64,000 nucleotides of DNA, from positions 314,001 to 378,000 of the forward strand of contig CP136061.1 of assembly GCA_032622095.1 (NCBI GenBank), written 5' to 3'. This document shows, one piece after another, positions 12,059 to 27,000 of the stretch. This DNA comes from Siphonodentalium dalli (taxonomy: Eukaryota > Mollusca > Scaphopoda > Gadilida > Siphonodentaliidae). Within the stretch, counting starts at the first letter, position 1, and the number at the start of each line of letters is the position of its first letter. Made by a program: the position numbers and the translations under genes. A model generated the notes under the pieces. That model saw only the letters and a list, made by a program, of their open reading frames with translations, was not told the DNA's origin and searched no databases.

Positions 12059-14769
12059 TATACTTCCATGTGTAACATGGAAGTATATTGTAATTCTTCT
12101 GGCTTTTATTGTTTTTCTTCTTCTTATTCCAATAACATGCCTTAATCTCCGGAACGGCTGGACCGATTTACCTGCTGTTTTCGGCTTTAGTATATAACTT
12201 TGGAAGTTCTCTGAAAATGGCCCATTGAGAATTTCGTCCGACCTTGACCTTCGGAGTTATCGCCATTTTGTTGATTTTTGGGGGTTTTTCGCGACACAAA
12301 AGTAACTTGCGAAATCGATGTTTGAATTCTTATATCGTCGAAACGGCTTGACCGATTGATTTGAAATTTGGTACCTGCATAGACATTGAGTATACGAAGT
12401 CGATGTACAAATAGGGAATTTCGTGTGACCTTGAACTTTGGAAACAACGCTCTCTATCTGTTTTATTGTTGTGCACATATCTCCTCCGAAACGGCTTGAG
12501 ATATCGATTTCGGACTTTTTTCATTATTTGCGCCTGAATGTGTGTTCTAAAATACTGAAATATTATAGGGTTCGCACTTCCGGTTTAAAAGTTCGCTACT
12601 GGTCGAAGGATAAAACAACGCTCTTTATAGGGAATCTAGAACGGCTTGAGATATTGAGTTGGGACTTTTTGCATTATGTGCAGCAAACTCTGCGCTATCG
12701 AACGATATATATAGTTAACGGATATCACTTCCGGTTCGGGAGAGCGGACGTGTGGGTATGTATCTCAAAACTATTTTAGCGCATATTTTGATGACATTTG
12801 GTAGACGTCATCAGTAGATGCCACTGATTGCTATGCAACTCGAATTTAAAAAATCGGACATAAACTTCGATAGTTATGGCTGTTTAAAAACCTGGTTTAT
12901 TTCCGACCTTGACCTTCAGAGTTATCGACATTTTGTTGATTTTTGGGGGGTCTTCGCGCAACTAAAATGACTTGCAAAATCGATGTTTGATTTCTTATAT
13001 CGCCAAAACGGCTTGGCCGATTGATTTGAAATTCGGAACTCTTTTAGCCATTGAGCATTGGCAGTCGATGAACTAATAGGGAATTTCGTGTGACCTTGAC
13101 CTTTGGAAAAAAACGCTCTTTATCGGTTTTATTGTTGTTCCAGTATCTCCTCCGAAACGGCTTGAGATATCGAGTTCGGACTTTTTTCATTATTTGCTCA
13201 TTTATGTGTGTTATGTACCGGCGAAAAATGATAGGGTTCGCACTTCCGGTTTAAAAGTTCGCTACTGGTCGAAGAATAAAAGAACGCTCTTTATATGAAA
13301 TCCAGAAGGGCTTGAGATATCGAGTTGGGACTTTTTGCATGATGTGCAGCAAACTCTGCGCTCTTTAATGGTATATATAGTTAATGGAGTTCACTTCCGG
13401 TTTGGGAGAAAGGGCTGTGGGTATGTATCTCAAAAACTATTTTGGCGCATATTTTAATGAAATTTGGTGGACATCATCACTAGCTGCCGCTGATCACTAT
13501 GCCACTTGAATTGTTAAAATCGGACTTAAACTTCTAGAGTTACGGCTGCTTGAAAACGATATTTTTATGTTTTTTTTGCGCCCCTAAATGCCTTGCAAAA
13601 TTGGTAAATCGATGTTTGATTTCTCTTGTAGAAACGGCTCAGCCAATTGATTTGAAATTTCACACCTGCATAGTCATTTAGTATACACAGTCGATGCACA
13701 AATAGGGAATTTCGTTTGACCTTGACCTTTGGAAAGAACGCTCTTTATCTGTTTTATTGTTGTTCCAGTATCTCCTCCGAAACGGCTTGAGATATCGAGT
13801 TCGGACTTTTTTCATGATTTGCGCATGTATGTGTGTTATGAACCGCCGAAAAATGATAGGGTTCGCACATCCGGTTTTAAAGTTCGCTACTGGTCGAAGG
13901 ATAAACAACGCTCTTTATAGGAAATCCAGAACGGCTCGAGATATTGAGTTCGGACTTTTTGCATGATGTGCAGCAAACTCTGCGCTCTCGAACGATATAT
14001 ATTGTTAACGGATTTCACTTCCGGTTCGGGAGAACGGGCGTGTGGGTATGTATCTCAAAACTATTTTGGCGCAGATTTTGATGAAATTTGGTGGACATAT
14101 TCTTTAGTTGGCGCTGACCACTACTCCGTTCAGATTTTTAAAATCGGACTTAAACTTCTCGAGTTATTGCTGCTTAGAGACCTGATTTTTATGGGGTTTT
14201 CGGACCCCTAGAATGACTTGCAAAATTGCAAAATCGATGTTTGATTTCTTATACCGTCGAAACGGCTTGGCCGATTGATTTGAAATTTTATGCCTGGATA
14301 GCCATTGAGCATACGCAGTCGATGCATTAATAAGGAATTTCGTCTGACCTTGACCTTTGGAAACAACGCTCTTTATATGTTTTATTGTTGTTAACGTATT
14401 AACAACAATAACCGGGTTCGGACTTTTTTCATTATTTGCGCATGCACATCTGTTATGAACCAACGAAACATGATAGGGGTCGCACTCCCGGTTTACAAGT
14501 TAACTATGGTCGAATAATAAAAGAACGCTCTTTATACGAAATCCAGAATGGCTTGATATATTGAGTTGGGACTTTTGCGTACCTGCATAGCCATTGAACA
14601 TACCCAGTCGATGCACTAATATGGAATTTTGTATGACCCTGAGCTTAAGAAACAACTATGAGCTACAGTATCTCCATACTGATATGGACGCTCTATCAGG
14701 TGACACAATTTCAGTCATTGGTGAACATGGAAGTATCGAAATTGCTGTGCAATTACAGTTTCATTCTAG
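12059..14769 (+). mobile_element. Helitron-like element G1
   Basis: Starts with a hairpin (12059-12087) whose 13-bp arms TATACTTCCATGT and ACATGGAAGTATA pair perfectly. The interior is about four degenerate copies of a ~640-bp repeat, recognisable by CCTTTGGAAACAACGCTC near 12434, 13107, 13728 and 14356 and by CACTTCCGGTTCGGG. The 3' end carries ACATGGAAGTAT, a 6-bp-stem hairpin and CTAG followed by T. The interior is unrelated to the M units, yet it shares the start motif and end signature. No protein-coding frame is supported. Confidence 0.55.
14740..14769 (+). other. Helitron-like 3' terminus of G1
   Basis: Hairpin AATTGC-TGT-GCAATT (14740-14754), 11 nt, CTAG (14766-14769), then T. The palindrome differs from the one ending the P modules, but the layout (hairpin, short spacer, CTAG, T) is the same. 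In G2 the sequence diverges inside this hairpin at about 39636, so G2 lacks the end. Confidence 0.55.
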
Positions 14770-14770
14770 T

Positions 14771-17700
14771 TATTATTATTATTATACTCGACACTTTTAC
14801 AACTCCCTAATATCTGAAAGTATAAGGAGTATGAATCTCAAATTTTGTACGTATGTTGGGGTCAAAGAGTTCTAACCTATCGACGTATAATGAATATTGT
14901 CCGCGTTTGCCCTGTGGAGTTATCTCCCTTTATTTGAAAAAATGTCATTTTATTATCTCGGAAATTATAAGGAGCAGAGCATCGAAAATTGGACCGTATG
15001 TACACCTCGGTATGCCCTACTGGCAACCGGCATCAAAACTTGTGTCCGCGCTTTCCCTGAAGAGTTACCGCCCATAAACAGGGGAACCTCTATTTTATTG
15101 TACTCTGTTGTTCTCCCGTATCATTCCAGATAACTGCATTTGGTTTTCATAGCCGTGATGACCGTTCTCAGTTTAGTCCGAAAAAGAAATTTTAACAGAG
15201 TCGGACATATATTTTTACACTGATGTGGGGGGCAAAATTTTCTCAAAAATATTTTTTTGATCGATATTCATCTATTTAAGTACATGCATTCCCTGAACGA
15301 AAACAAACCCAAACCAAGAAGGATTTTTGAAATCCGATAAGAATTGCAAGAGTTATAGGCCCTCAAATTTTGCAGTTTGGGACATGTGCTTGTGACCCTA
15401 TCTCCTCCGAACATGTCGAAGTTTGGATGTCAACTGATACACCAACGTGTGCGGACGAAATAGTGCACGCGGTGGGCCAAATTTTGCCAGTGTCTGTTCA
15501 TTATTGTGGGTATGGGGAGGGGTGGTCCGTGGTACCAATTTTTAATTCTTATCGGAATAAGATGAAACTTGGAATTTAACATCTACAACACCACCCGATC
15601 TAGAAACTGAAAGTTTTTCGAAATTCCAGTAAAAACTGACAAACTTAGGGGCCCTCAAATTTTGCAATTTTGGGCCCATGTGCTTGATAACACATCTCCT
15701 CCGAAGATGTCAAACTTTGAATGTCATCTGATACGCCAATGTGTGTAGGCTGAAGAGAGCACGCGGTGTGCCAAATATTGCCAGTGTCGGTTCAGTGTTG
15801 TGGGTCAGGGGAGGGGTGGTCCGAGGTACCAAAATTTATTTCGTCTCCGAATTATATGAAACTTGGAATATAACATCTACCATACACGCTAATAACAAAT
15901 CTGAAAACAGATCGTAAATCCGTTAAAAACTGGCGGAGATTTTGGAACTCAAAGTTTGAATATGGGCCCATATTCTTTCCAATAACCAAAATGTTCTTCT
16001 TTTCCGAATCAGATGAAATTTATAATATGCAATCTCAGTAAGTAGCATATATCAAAACTGAAAACAATTTTTAAATCCATTGGAAAATCACGGAGTTATG
16101 GTCCTTCAAAAATTGCATTTTGGGCCTGGTGTGACAATTTCCCAATCCCGTCACCCAATTTCGAGGCAGGATTGGGGTCAATTATAAACACTTGAGATCA
16201 ACACACAAATGTTAAGGACAGTACACAATCATCTTACTTCATATTTTCCATCCCTAAACTGCGAATTGTTCAGTTCATGATTCGCCCTATTATTATACTT
16301 CCATGGTGTAACCAAGGAAGTATATTGTTTTTGTACTGGTGCCGTTTTCCGTTTATTTGGAAATACTCAGAAACTAAGGGCAGTAGGAACGCGAAATCTC
16401 TAGCGATTGTAGGCATCCACGGTCTACTAAGTACAATGGTATCGGAAACTCGGCCGAATGGATTTTGACGGAGTTATGGCCCTTTTTCGATTATTTTTTA
16501 TTATTATTATTATTATTATACTCGACACTTTTACAACTCCCTAATATCTCAAATTTTGTACGTATGTTGGGGTCAAAGAGTTCTAACCTATCGACGTATA
16601 ATGAATATTGTCCGCGTTTGCCCTGTGGAGTTATCTCCCTTTATTTGAAAAAATGTCATTTTATTATCTCGGAAATTATAAGGAGCAGAGCATCGAAAAT
16701 TGGACCGTATGTACACCTCGGTATGCCCTACTGGCAACCGGCATCAAAACTTGTGTCCGCGCTTTCCCTGAAGAGTTACCGCCCATAAACAGGGACACAC
16801 TATACACCGGGATGAATAAACCGAGAGTACAGAGCTCTAAAAAATTTATTGCATATTCCGAATTGGACGAAAGATTCGGACTCGAAGATACCGCTTAAAA
16901 ATGTTTTTACCCCGGACTTTCCGCGTTACGGGGTATGGAAATATTGCAACTATTTTTCCCGCCAAATCCAAACCGGCTGATTAAAGAGCAAGATAATGTC
17001 GTAGCAAGAACGGTGACATACTTTATGTACGTGCCTGAAGTTTGACGGCTATACTGTAAATGTAACATGCCCAACGGAGAATGCGTGTCAGGGTGGGTTG
17101 AGACTTTAGGAAAATTCCACGAAAATTGCAAAGGGGGGAAAATTCAAACATCGAGATAATTGTTTTTGACGAGTCCATCTGATGGCTAGGGTTCACGCGC
17201 ATCTAGAGCGCAATTTTCTAATTTTCAGATGGAACGGTTTACTCGTGACAACGCTATATATCATAAATATGTATACTTATGTAGTCTATCACTAGACGAT
17301 TTTTAGCCCCAAATCCAAACGGGCTAATGTAGGAGCGAGTTTTACGCAGGAGCATGTAAGCCGGTATACTGTAGGCACGCCTACAAAATTTGACCGCTCT
17401 ACTATAAACGCAACCTGCTCAAGGGAGTGTTTTTGTCGGTTGGGTTCAGATTTGGCAAATTCCACCGAAGATCAAATGGGGAAAATTACTCCGAAAATCA
17501 GATATTGAGATAAAAACTTTTCGACGAGTGGATGTGATAAGTAGTATCTAAACGCAAGATTAGTACGCTTTTTAAAGATTTAGATTGGACGGTTTAACGC
17601 TGGTAGTGTATAACGTTGTAACGGGTGATATATATTACTGAAAATCAAACCCTCTCTTCATGACGCAAATTCAAACGGACTTGTCAAGAAGCAAGGCAAA

Positions 17701-18314
17701 TGCATGAACATTCTCACCGATATACTATATAGGTATGCCCGCTCTACTATAAAAGTAACCTATTGTCACGATTTGACCTGTCCAAAACGCTCCCCGGACA
17801 AAAGTTTCGCTAGGTATCAAATTTCGTCGAAATCCGTTCGCTTCACTCGATTTTACCTTGAACTGACCATTTCGAAGGTCAATTTCAGGTCGGGGTCACG
17901 ATTTGACCCACCCAAAAGACTCCCCAGACAAAAGTACTCCTAGGCATCAAATTTGGTTGAAATCCGTCTGTTTTACCAGATTTGACCTTGGATTGACATT
18001 TTTGAAGGTCAACGTCATGTCGCGGTCACGATTTGACCCGTCCAAAACACTCCCTGGACAAAAGTACCCATATTTATCAAATTTTGTCACAATCCGTCCA
18101 GCAGTTTTCCCGGTCATATCTAACAGACAACCAAACAGACAGAAGTCCCAAAATATATATTAAATTTAGAAATGTTAATGCAAGTGCACCATCAGATCAT
18201 AAGACACCAATACGTTGTCGCATGAAGAGGAACACACATATACGCATAGCACTCACATGGGATGGGATGGTATACCATGGAAGTATATCTGATTCCATGG
18301 AATCTGACCTCTAG
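14771..18314 (+). mobile_element. Composite element M3 (5' truncated)
   Basis: Joins G1 at an ATT microsatellite without its own leading hairpin, then runs B-C-C-D, hairpin at 16294, B, and a P module from about 16794. It matches 2345-5943 almost base for base at a shift of about 12.4 kb, apart from the missing poly-T and a 22-bp loss near 16548. It ends with the common palindrome and CTAG at 18291-18314. Confidence 0.6.
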
Positions 18315-18315
18315 T

Positions 18316-18984
18316 TATACTTCCATGGTGTAACCAAGGAAGTATATTGTTTTTCTACTGCGGCCGTTTTCTGTTTAATTGGAAATACTCAGAAACTAAT
18401 GGGAGGAGGACCGCGAAATCTCTAGCGAATGTAGGCATCTAAGGTCTACTAAAAATAATGCTATCCGGATGTTGGTCCAATATATTTTGACAGAGTTATG
18501 GCCCTTTTTCGATTATTTTTCATTATTATTATTATTATTATACTTCCATGGTGTAACCAAGGAAGTATATTGTTTTTCTACTGCGGCCGTTTTCTGTTTA
18601 ATTGAAAATACTCAGAAACTAATGGGAGGAGGACCGCGAAATCTCTAGCGAATATAGGCATCTAAGGTCTACTAAAAATAATGGTATCCAGATGTTGGTC
18701 CAATATCTTTTGACAGAGTTATGGCCCTTTTTCGATTATTTTTCATTATTATTATTATTATTATACTTCCATGGTGTAACCAAGGAAGTATATTGTTTTT
18801 CTACTGCGGCCGTTTTCTGTTTAATTGGAAATACTGAGAAACTAATGGGAGGAGGACCGCGAAATCTCTAGCGAATGTAGGCATCTAAGGTCTACTAAAA
18901 ATAATGCTATCCGGATGTTGGTCCAATATATTTTGACAGAGTTATGGCCCTTTTTCGATTATTTTTCATTATTATTATTATTAT
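18316..18984 (+). repeat. Three tandem 223-bp H modules
   Basis: Starts at 18316, 18539 and 18762, exactly 223 bp apart. Each has the hairpin, TTTTCTACTGCGGCC, GGGAGGAGGACCGCGAAATC, GAGTTATGGCCC and a terminal ATT run that leads into the next hairpin. Two-copy versions lie at 28281/28504 and 30243/30466, so H copy number varies independently of the rest of the unit. Confidence 0.9.
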
Positions 18985-21900
18985 TATACTGGACACTTTT
19001 GCAACCCTTATTACTCGAAAAGTACCAGGAGTAGCACACTAAAACTTGGTACGTATCTTGGGATCAAAGAGTTGTATGCCATCGTCGCATAACGAATATT
19101 GTCCGCGTTTTCCCCGAGGAGTTATCTCCCTTTATTTGAAAAAATGTCATTTTATTATCTCGGAAATTATAAGAAGCAGAGCATCGAAAATTAGACCGTA
19201 TGCACATCTCGATATGCACTACTGCCCACGGGCATAAAAACTTCGGTCCGCCCTTTCCCTGAAGAGTTACCGCCCATAGTTGGCAAACCTCTATTTTATT
19301 GTACTCTGTTGTCCTCCCGTATCATTCCAGATAACTGTATTTGGTTTTTGTAGTCGTGTTGACCGTTGTCAGCTTAGTCCGAGGAAGAAAATTTGACAGG
19401 GTTGGACATATATTTTTACACTGGGGTGGGGGCAATATTTTCGCAATTTTTTTTTATTATTGACATTCATCTATTTAAGTATGTAGATTCCCTGAACGAA
19501 AACAAACCCATACCGGAAAGGATTTTTGTAATCCGAGAAGAAATGCAAGAGTTACGGGCCCTCAAAGTTTGCAAGTGTCGGTCCCATGTGCTTGTGACCC
19601 TATCTCCTCCGAAGATGTCGAACTTTGGATGTCGTCTGATATCCCAGTGCGTGCGGTCTGAAGAGAGCACGCGATGGGCCAAATTTTGCCAATGTCGGTT
19701 CAGTGTTGTGGGTCAGGGGAGGGGTGGTCCGGGGTACCAATTTTGTATTCTTCTCAGAATCGGATGAAACTTGGAATATAACATCCATACCGCCAACCGA
19801 TCTAGAAACTGAAAGAATTTCGAAAATCCATTGAAAAATGTCAGAGTTGTGGGCCTTCAAACAATGCAAATTTGGCCCCATATGCTTGTGATCACATCTC
19901 CTCCGAAGATGTCAAACTTTGGATGTCAACTGATACGCCAATGCGTGCGGTCTGAAGAGAGCACGCGATGAGCCAAATTTTGCCAGTGTCGGTTCAGTGT
20001 TGTGGGTCAGGAGAGGGGTGGTCCGGGGTACCAAAATTTATTTCGTCTCCGAATCATATGAAACTTGATATATAACATATACCATACACGTTGATCATAA
20101 AACTGAAAACAGATTGTAAATCCGTTAAAAAATGGCGGAGATTTGGGCCCTCAAACTTTGAATGTGGGCCCGTATTCTTTCCAATAAACAAAATGTTATT
20201 CGTCTCTGAATCAGACAAAATTTATAAAAAATAATCAATGTAAGTAGCTGATCACAATACTCAAAACAATTTTTAAATCCATTGGAAAATAACGGAGTTA
20301 CGGGCTCTCAAAATTCGCATTTTGGGCCGGGTTTGACTATTTCCCAATCCCGTCACCCAATTTCGAGGCAGGGGTGGGGTCACTCCCAAACACTTGAGAT
20401 CAACCCACACATGTTAAGGGAAAGATATAATCATCCTAATTCATATTTTCCGTCCCTTAACTGCGATTTATTGAGCTCATGATTTGCCCTATTATTATAC
20501 TTCCATGGTGTAACCAAGGAAGTATATTGTTTTTCTACTGCGGCCGTTTTCTGTTTAATTGGAAATACTGAGAAACTAATGGGAGGAGGACCGCGAAATC
20601 TCTAGCGAATGTAGGCATCTAAGGTCTACTAAAAATAATGCTATCCGGATGTTGGTCCAATATATTTTGACAGAGTTATGGCCCTTTTTCGATTATTTTT
20701 CATTATTATTATTATTATTATACTGGACACTTTTGCAACCCTTATTACTCGAAAAGTACCAGGAGTAGCACACTAAAACTTGGTACGTATCTTGGGATCA
20801 AAGAGTTGTATGCCATCGTCGCATAACGAATATTGTCCGCGTTTTCCCCGAGGAGTTATCTCCCTTTATTTGAAAAAATGTCATTTTATTATCTCGGAAA
20901 TTATAAGAAGCAGAGCATCGAAAATTAGACCGTATGCACATCTCGATATGCACTACTGCCCACGGGCATAAAAACTTCGGTCCGCCCTTTCCCTGAAGAG
21001 TTACCGCCCATAGTTGGCAAACCTCTATTTTATTGTACTCTGTTGTCCTCCCGTATCATTCCAGATAACTGTATTTGGTTTTTGTAGTCGTGTTGACCGT
21101 TGTCAGCTTAGTCCGAGGAAGAAAATTTGACAGGGTTGGACATATATTTTTACACTGGGGTGGGGGCAATATTTTCGCAATTTTTTTTTATTATTGACAT
21201 TCATCTATTTAAGTATGTAGATTCCCTGAACGAAAACAAACCCATACCGGAAAGGATTTTTGTAATCCGAGAAGAAATGCAAGAGTTACGGGCCCTCAAA
21301 GTTTGCAAGTGTCGGTCCCATGTGCTTGTGACCCTATCTCCTCCGAAGATGTCGAACTTTGGATGTCGTCTGATATCCCAGTGCGTGCGGTCTGAAGAGA
21401 GCACGCGATGGGCCAAATTTTGCCAATGTCGGTTCAGTGTTGTGGGTCAGGGGAGGGGTGGTCCGGGGTACCAATTTTGTATTCTTCTCAGAATCGGATG
21501 AAACTTGGAATATAACATCCATACCGCCAACCGATCTAGAAACTGAAAGAATTTCGAAAATCCATTGAAAAATGTCAGAGTTGTGGGCCTTCAAACAATG
21601 CAAATTTGGCCCCATATGCTTGTGATCACATCTCCTCCGAAGATGTCAAACTTTGGATGTCAACTGATACGCCAATGCGTGCGGTCTGAAGAGAGCACGC
21701 GATGAGCCAAATTTTGCCAGTGTCGGTTCAGTGTTGTGGGTCAGGAGAGGGGTGGTCCGGGGTACCAAAATTTATTTCGTCTCCGAATCATATGAAACTT
21801 GATATATAACATATACCATACACGTTGATCATAAAACTGAAAACAGATTGTAAATCCGTTAAAAAATGGCGGAGATTTGGGCCCTCAAACTTTGAATGTG

Positions 21901-23159
21901 GGCCCGTATTCTTTCCAATAAACAAAATGTTATTCGTCTCTGAATCAGACAAAATTTATAAAAAATAATCAATGTAAGTAGCTGATCACAATACTCAAAA
22001 CAATTTTTAAATCCATTGGAAAATAACGGAGTTACGGGCTCTCAAAATTCGCATTTTGGGCCGGGTTTGACTATTTCCCAATCCCGTCACCCAATTTCGA
22101 GGCAGGGGTGGGGTCACTCCCAAACACTTGAGATCAACCCACACATGTTAAGGGAAAGATATAATCATCCTAATTCATATTTTCCGTCCCTTAACTGCGA
22201 TTTATTGAGCTCATGATTTGCCCTATTATTATACTTCCATGGTGTAACCAAGGAAGTATATTGTTTTTCTACTGCGGCCGTTTTCTGTTTAATTGGAAAT
22301 ACTGAGAAACTAATGGGAGGAGGACCGCGAAATCTCTAGCGAATGTAGGCATCTAAGGTCTACTAAAAATAATGCTATCCGGATGTTGGTCCAATATATT
22401 TTGACAGAGTTATGGCCCTTTTTCGATTATTTTTCATTATTATACTTCCATGGTGTAACCAAGGAAGTATATTGTTTTTCTACTGCGGCCGTTTTCTGTT
22501 TAATTGGAAATACTCAGAAACTAATGGGAGGAGGATCGCGAAATCTCTAGCGAATGAAGGCATCTAAGGTCTACAAAAAATAATGGTATCCGGATGTTGG
22601 TCCAATATCTTTTGACAGAGTTATGGCCCTTTTTCGATTATTTTTCATTATTATTATACTGGACACTTTTGCAACCCTTATTACTCGAAAAGTACCAGGA
22701 CTAGCAGACTAAAACTTGGTATGTATCTTGGGATCAAAGAGTTGTATGCCATCGTCGCATAAAGAATATTGTCCGCGTTTTCCCCGAGGAGTTATCTCCC
22801 TTTATCTGAAAAAATGTCATTTTATTATCTCGGAAATTATAAGGAGCAGAACATCGAAAATTGGACCGTATGCACATCTCGATATGCCCTACTGCCCACG
22901 GGCATCAGAACTTGTGTCCGCGCTTTCCCTGATGAGTTACCGCCCATAGTTGGCAAACCTCTATTTTATTGTACTCTGTTGTCCTCTTGTATCATTCCAG
23001 ATAACTGCATGTGGTTTTCATAGTCGTGTTGACCGTTGTCAGTTTAGTCAGAGAAGGAAAATTTGACAGGGTCGGACATATATTTTGACACTGGGGTGGG
23101 GGGCAAATTTTTTGAAAAATAAAATTTTGATTGACATTCATATATATAAGTTTATGTAT

Positions 23160-24045
23160 TTCCCGAACGAAAACAAACTCATACCGGAAAGGATTTTTGA
23201 AATCCGAGAAGAAATGCAAGAGTTACGGGCCCTCAAAGTTTGCAATTTGGACCCATGTGCTTGATAACACATCTCCTCCGAAGGTATCGAACATATGATA
23301 TCATCTGATACGCCAACGTGTGCGGACGGAAGAGAGCACGCGGTGGGCCAAATTTTGCCAGTGTCTGTTCATTATTGTGGGTCTGGGGAGGGGTGGTCCG
23401 TGGTACCAATTTTTAATTCTTCTCCGAATCAGATGAAACTTGGAATATAACATCTCCAACATCAGTCGATCTCGAAATTGAAAGAATTTCGAAAATCCAT
23501 CGAAAATTGACATAACTGCGGGCCCTCAAACTTTGCAATTTTGGACCCATGTGCTTGATAACACATCTCCTCCGAAGATGTCGAACATAAGATGTCATCT
23601 GATACGAAAATACGCACGGACTGAAGAGGGCACGCGGTGGGCCAAATTTTGCCAGTGTCGGTTCAGTATTGTGGGTCTGGGGAGGGGTAGTCCGTGGTAC
23701 CAATTTTTAATTCTTCTCCGAATCAGATGAAACTTGGAATATAACATCTCCAACATCAGTCGATCTCGAAATTGAAAGAATTTCGAAAATCCATCGAAAA
23801 TTGACATAATTGCGGGCCCTCAAACTTTGCAATTTTGGACCCATGTGCTTGATAACACATCTCCTCCGAAGATGTCGAACATAAGATGTCATCTGATACG
23901 AAAATACGCACGAACTGAAGAGGGCACGCGGTGGGCCAAATTTTGCCAGTGTCGGTTCAGTATTGTGGGTCTGGGGAGGGGTAGTCCGTGGTACCATTTT
24001 TTAATTCTTCTCCGAATCAGATGAAACTTGGAATGTAACATCTAC
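23160..24045 (+). repeat. Three C subrepeats, 294-bp period
   Basis: The same phrases recur at exactly 294 bp in the last two copies (for example CAATTTTGGACCCATGTGC near 23536 and 23830). Each C copy contains GGGCCCTCAAA, CTCCTCCGAAG, GCACGCGGTGGGCC, GTGGTACC and ACTTGGAATATAACATC in order. A matching triple lies at about 31190-32070. Most other units carry two C copies, which accounts for the 1.73 versus 2.02 kb unit lengths. Confidence 0.85.
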
Positions 24046-27000
24046 CATTTACGTTGATCACGAAGCTGAAAACAGATCGTAAATCCGTGTGAAAATGGCG
24101 GAGATTTTGGCCATCCAATTTTGAATTTGGGCCCATATGCTTTCCAATAACCAAAGTGTTATTCGGGTCCGAATCAGATGAAATTTATGTTGTGCAATCT
24201 AGGTCAGCGGCAGATCGCAAAACTGAAAACAATTTTTAAATCCGTTGGAAACTAACGGAGTTACGGGCCCTCAAACTTTGCATTTTGTGCCAGGGTTGAT
24301 GTTTTCCCAATCCCGTCACCCAATTTCGAGGTAGGGGTGGGGTCACATCCAAACACTTGAGATCAACCTACACATGTTAGGACAACATATACTCACCATA
24401 CTTATATTTTCCGTCCCGAAACTGCGAATTGTTCAGTTCATGATTCGCCCTATTATTATACTTCCATGGTGTAACCAAGGAAGTATATTGTTTTTGTACT
24501 GGTGCCGTTTTCCGTTTATTTGGAAATACTCAAAAAGTAATTGCACTAGAAACACGAAACATGTAGTGAATATGTAGGCATCTGAGGTCTACTAAAAATA
24601 AAGGTATCCGCATGTCGGTCCAATGTTTCTTGGCGGAGTTATGGCCCTTTTACGATTATTTTTCACTATTATTATTATTATACTCAACACTTTTGCAACG
24701 CCCAAATCTCTGAAAGTATTAGGATTAGAAAACTGAAGATTGGTAAGTATGTTGGGGTAAATGAGTTCTATGCCTTTGGCTCATAACGAATATTGTCCGC
24801 GATTACCCCGCGGAGTTATCTCCCTTTATATGAAAACATGTCATTTTATTATCTCGGAAATTATAAGGAGCAATGCATCGAAAATTGGACCGTATGCACG
24901 CCTCAATATGCCCTACTGCCCACGGGCATCAAAACTTGTGTCCGCGCTTTCCCTGATGAGTTACCGCCCATAAATAGAGACACACTATACACCAGGATGA
25001 ATAAAGCAAGTTTTTTTTTTTTTTTTTTTTTTTTTTATAAGTACAGAGCTCTAAATTTTTTATTGCATATTCCGAATTGGACGAGTGATGCTGACCCGAA
25101 TATACCGCGTAAAAATGTTTTTTCCCAGGATTTTCCGTGTTACGGGGTAAGGAAATATTGCACCTATTTTCCCCGCCAAATCCAAACTGGCTTATTAAAG
25201 AGCAAGATAATGTCGTAGCAGGTACATTGACATACTGTATGTACGTCCCACCAGTTTGAACGCTATACTTTAAACGTAAACTGCCCAACGGAGAATGCGA
25301 GTCGGGTGGGTTGATACTTTATGAAAATTCCACGAAAATTGCAAAGGGCGGAAAATTCAAACATCGGGATAATTTATTTTTGACAAATACATCTGATGGG
25401 TAGTGTTCACGCGCATCTATAGTGTGATTTTCTATTTTCCAGATGGAACGGTTTACTCGTGACAACGCTATATAACATAAATATGCATACTTCAGTAGTA
25501 TATCACTAACATATTTTTAGACCCAAATCCAAACGGGCTAATGAAGGAGCGAGTTTAATGCAGTGGCATGTAAGCCGGTATACTGTAGGTACGCCTCCAA
25601 AATTTGACCTCTCTACTGTAAACGCAACCCGCTCAACGGAGTGTTTGTGTCGGGGTGGGTTCAGATTTGGCAAATCCACCGAAAATCAAATGGGGAAAAT
25701 TACTCCGAAAATCAGATATTGAGATAAAAACTTTTCGGTGAGTGGATGTCATTAGTAGTATCTAAACGCAAGATTAGTATGCTTTTCAAAGTTTCAAAGT
25801 TAACCCTGGTAGCGTGTAACGTTAACGGGTGATATATATTACTCAAATTCAAACCCACTCTTCATGACGCAAATGCAAATTGACTTATCAATGAGCAAGG
25901 CAAATGCATGAATATGTTCACCGATATACCATAGGTATATCCGCTCTACTATAAAAGTAACCTGTCCAACGGAGAGGTGGCGTACCCCCGGGGAGGGTCA
26001 ATGCTTTTGGCAAATTACGCCGAAACTCGCAAACGGGAAAAAAATGGAAAATCGCGACACAAGTGTTTTCATATTTTTAGCACTGCATGTATTTGGTAGT
26101 ACATAAGGACAACATTAGTTTTAGAGCGGACGGGTAAGCACTCAGCTATCACTATCGATTTTGATATAGTTATATCTCGATTACAGTTAACTCTATTACA
26201 AAGAAGTTAATGACTATTGTGTAGCGATAACGCATTGAATACTAATTAATTAATTAACCAAGCGGTCTTTCCTCCGCCAATAAAAACTAAAAGATTCTGA
26301 ATCCGAAACTGAAAGAACTATCCAATAAACGCGAAATAACAGAGTTATGGTACATTAATATGCTTTACGCCGTTTTGATCTACATGTCGATTACGATATA
26401 ATCAGACACGCCAAATGACCGTTGAATATGATATGGGCGTCCTGGAGAGGGGTTATAATAGCTCTAAAATGTATCCCTACCGAATAAAAATGAATTGTTT
26501 GGCTGGGGTGAATGCTGGCTCAGTTGGTCACGACCATGATGCAATAGAATGTCATTAATCATCCACGGTGGGTCGAACTAAATGACATAAACCTTTGGAA
26601 TATATATCTTATTTATAAATGTCAATGCAAGTCCACCATCAGATCACACAGCACAAATATGAATTCGAATGGAGAGGAACACACCTATACGCATAACATA
26701 CACATGGAATGGGATACCATGGAAGTATATCTGATTCCATGGAATCTGACCTCTAGTTATTATTATTATTATACTGGACACTTTTGCAACCCTTATTACT
26801 CGAAAAGTACCAGGAGTAGCACACTAAATATTGGTACGTATTTTGGGGTCAAAGAGTTGTATGCCATCGTCGCATAAAGAATATTGTCCGCGTTTTCTCC
26901 GAGGAGTTATCTCCCTTTATCTGAAAAAATGTCATTTTATTATCTCGGAAATTATAAGAAGCAGAGCATCGAAAATTAGACCGTATGCACATCTCGATAT

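Larger units (their letters stand above)
18316..26756 (+). mobile_element. Composite element M4 (apparently complete)
   Basis: Opens with three H modules in tandem, then full units start at 18762 and 20496 (1,734 bp each, nearly identical to each other), an H-only copy at 22230, a 2,016-bp unit at 22441 with three C subrepeats, a last H-B at 24457, and a P module with a poly-T run. The end is the palindrome at 26733-26746 plus CTAG at 26753-26756. Of the composites here it shows the shared start and end best. Confidence 0.55.
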
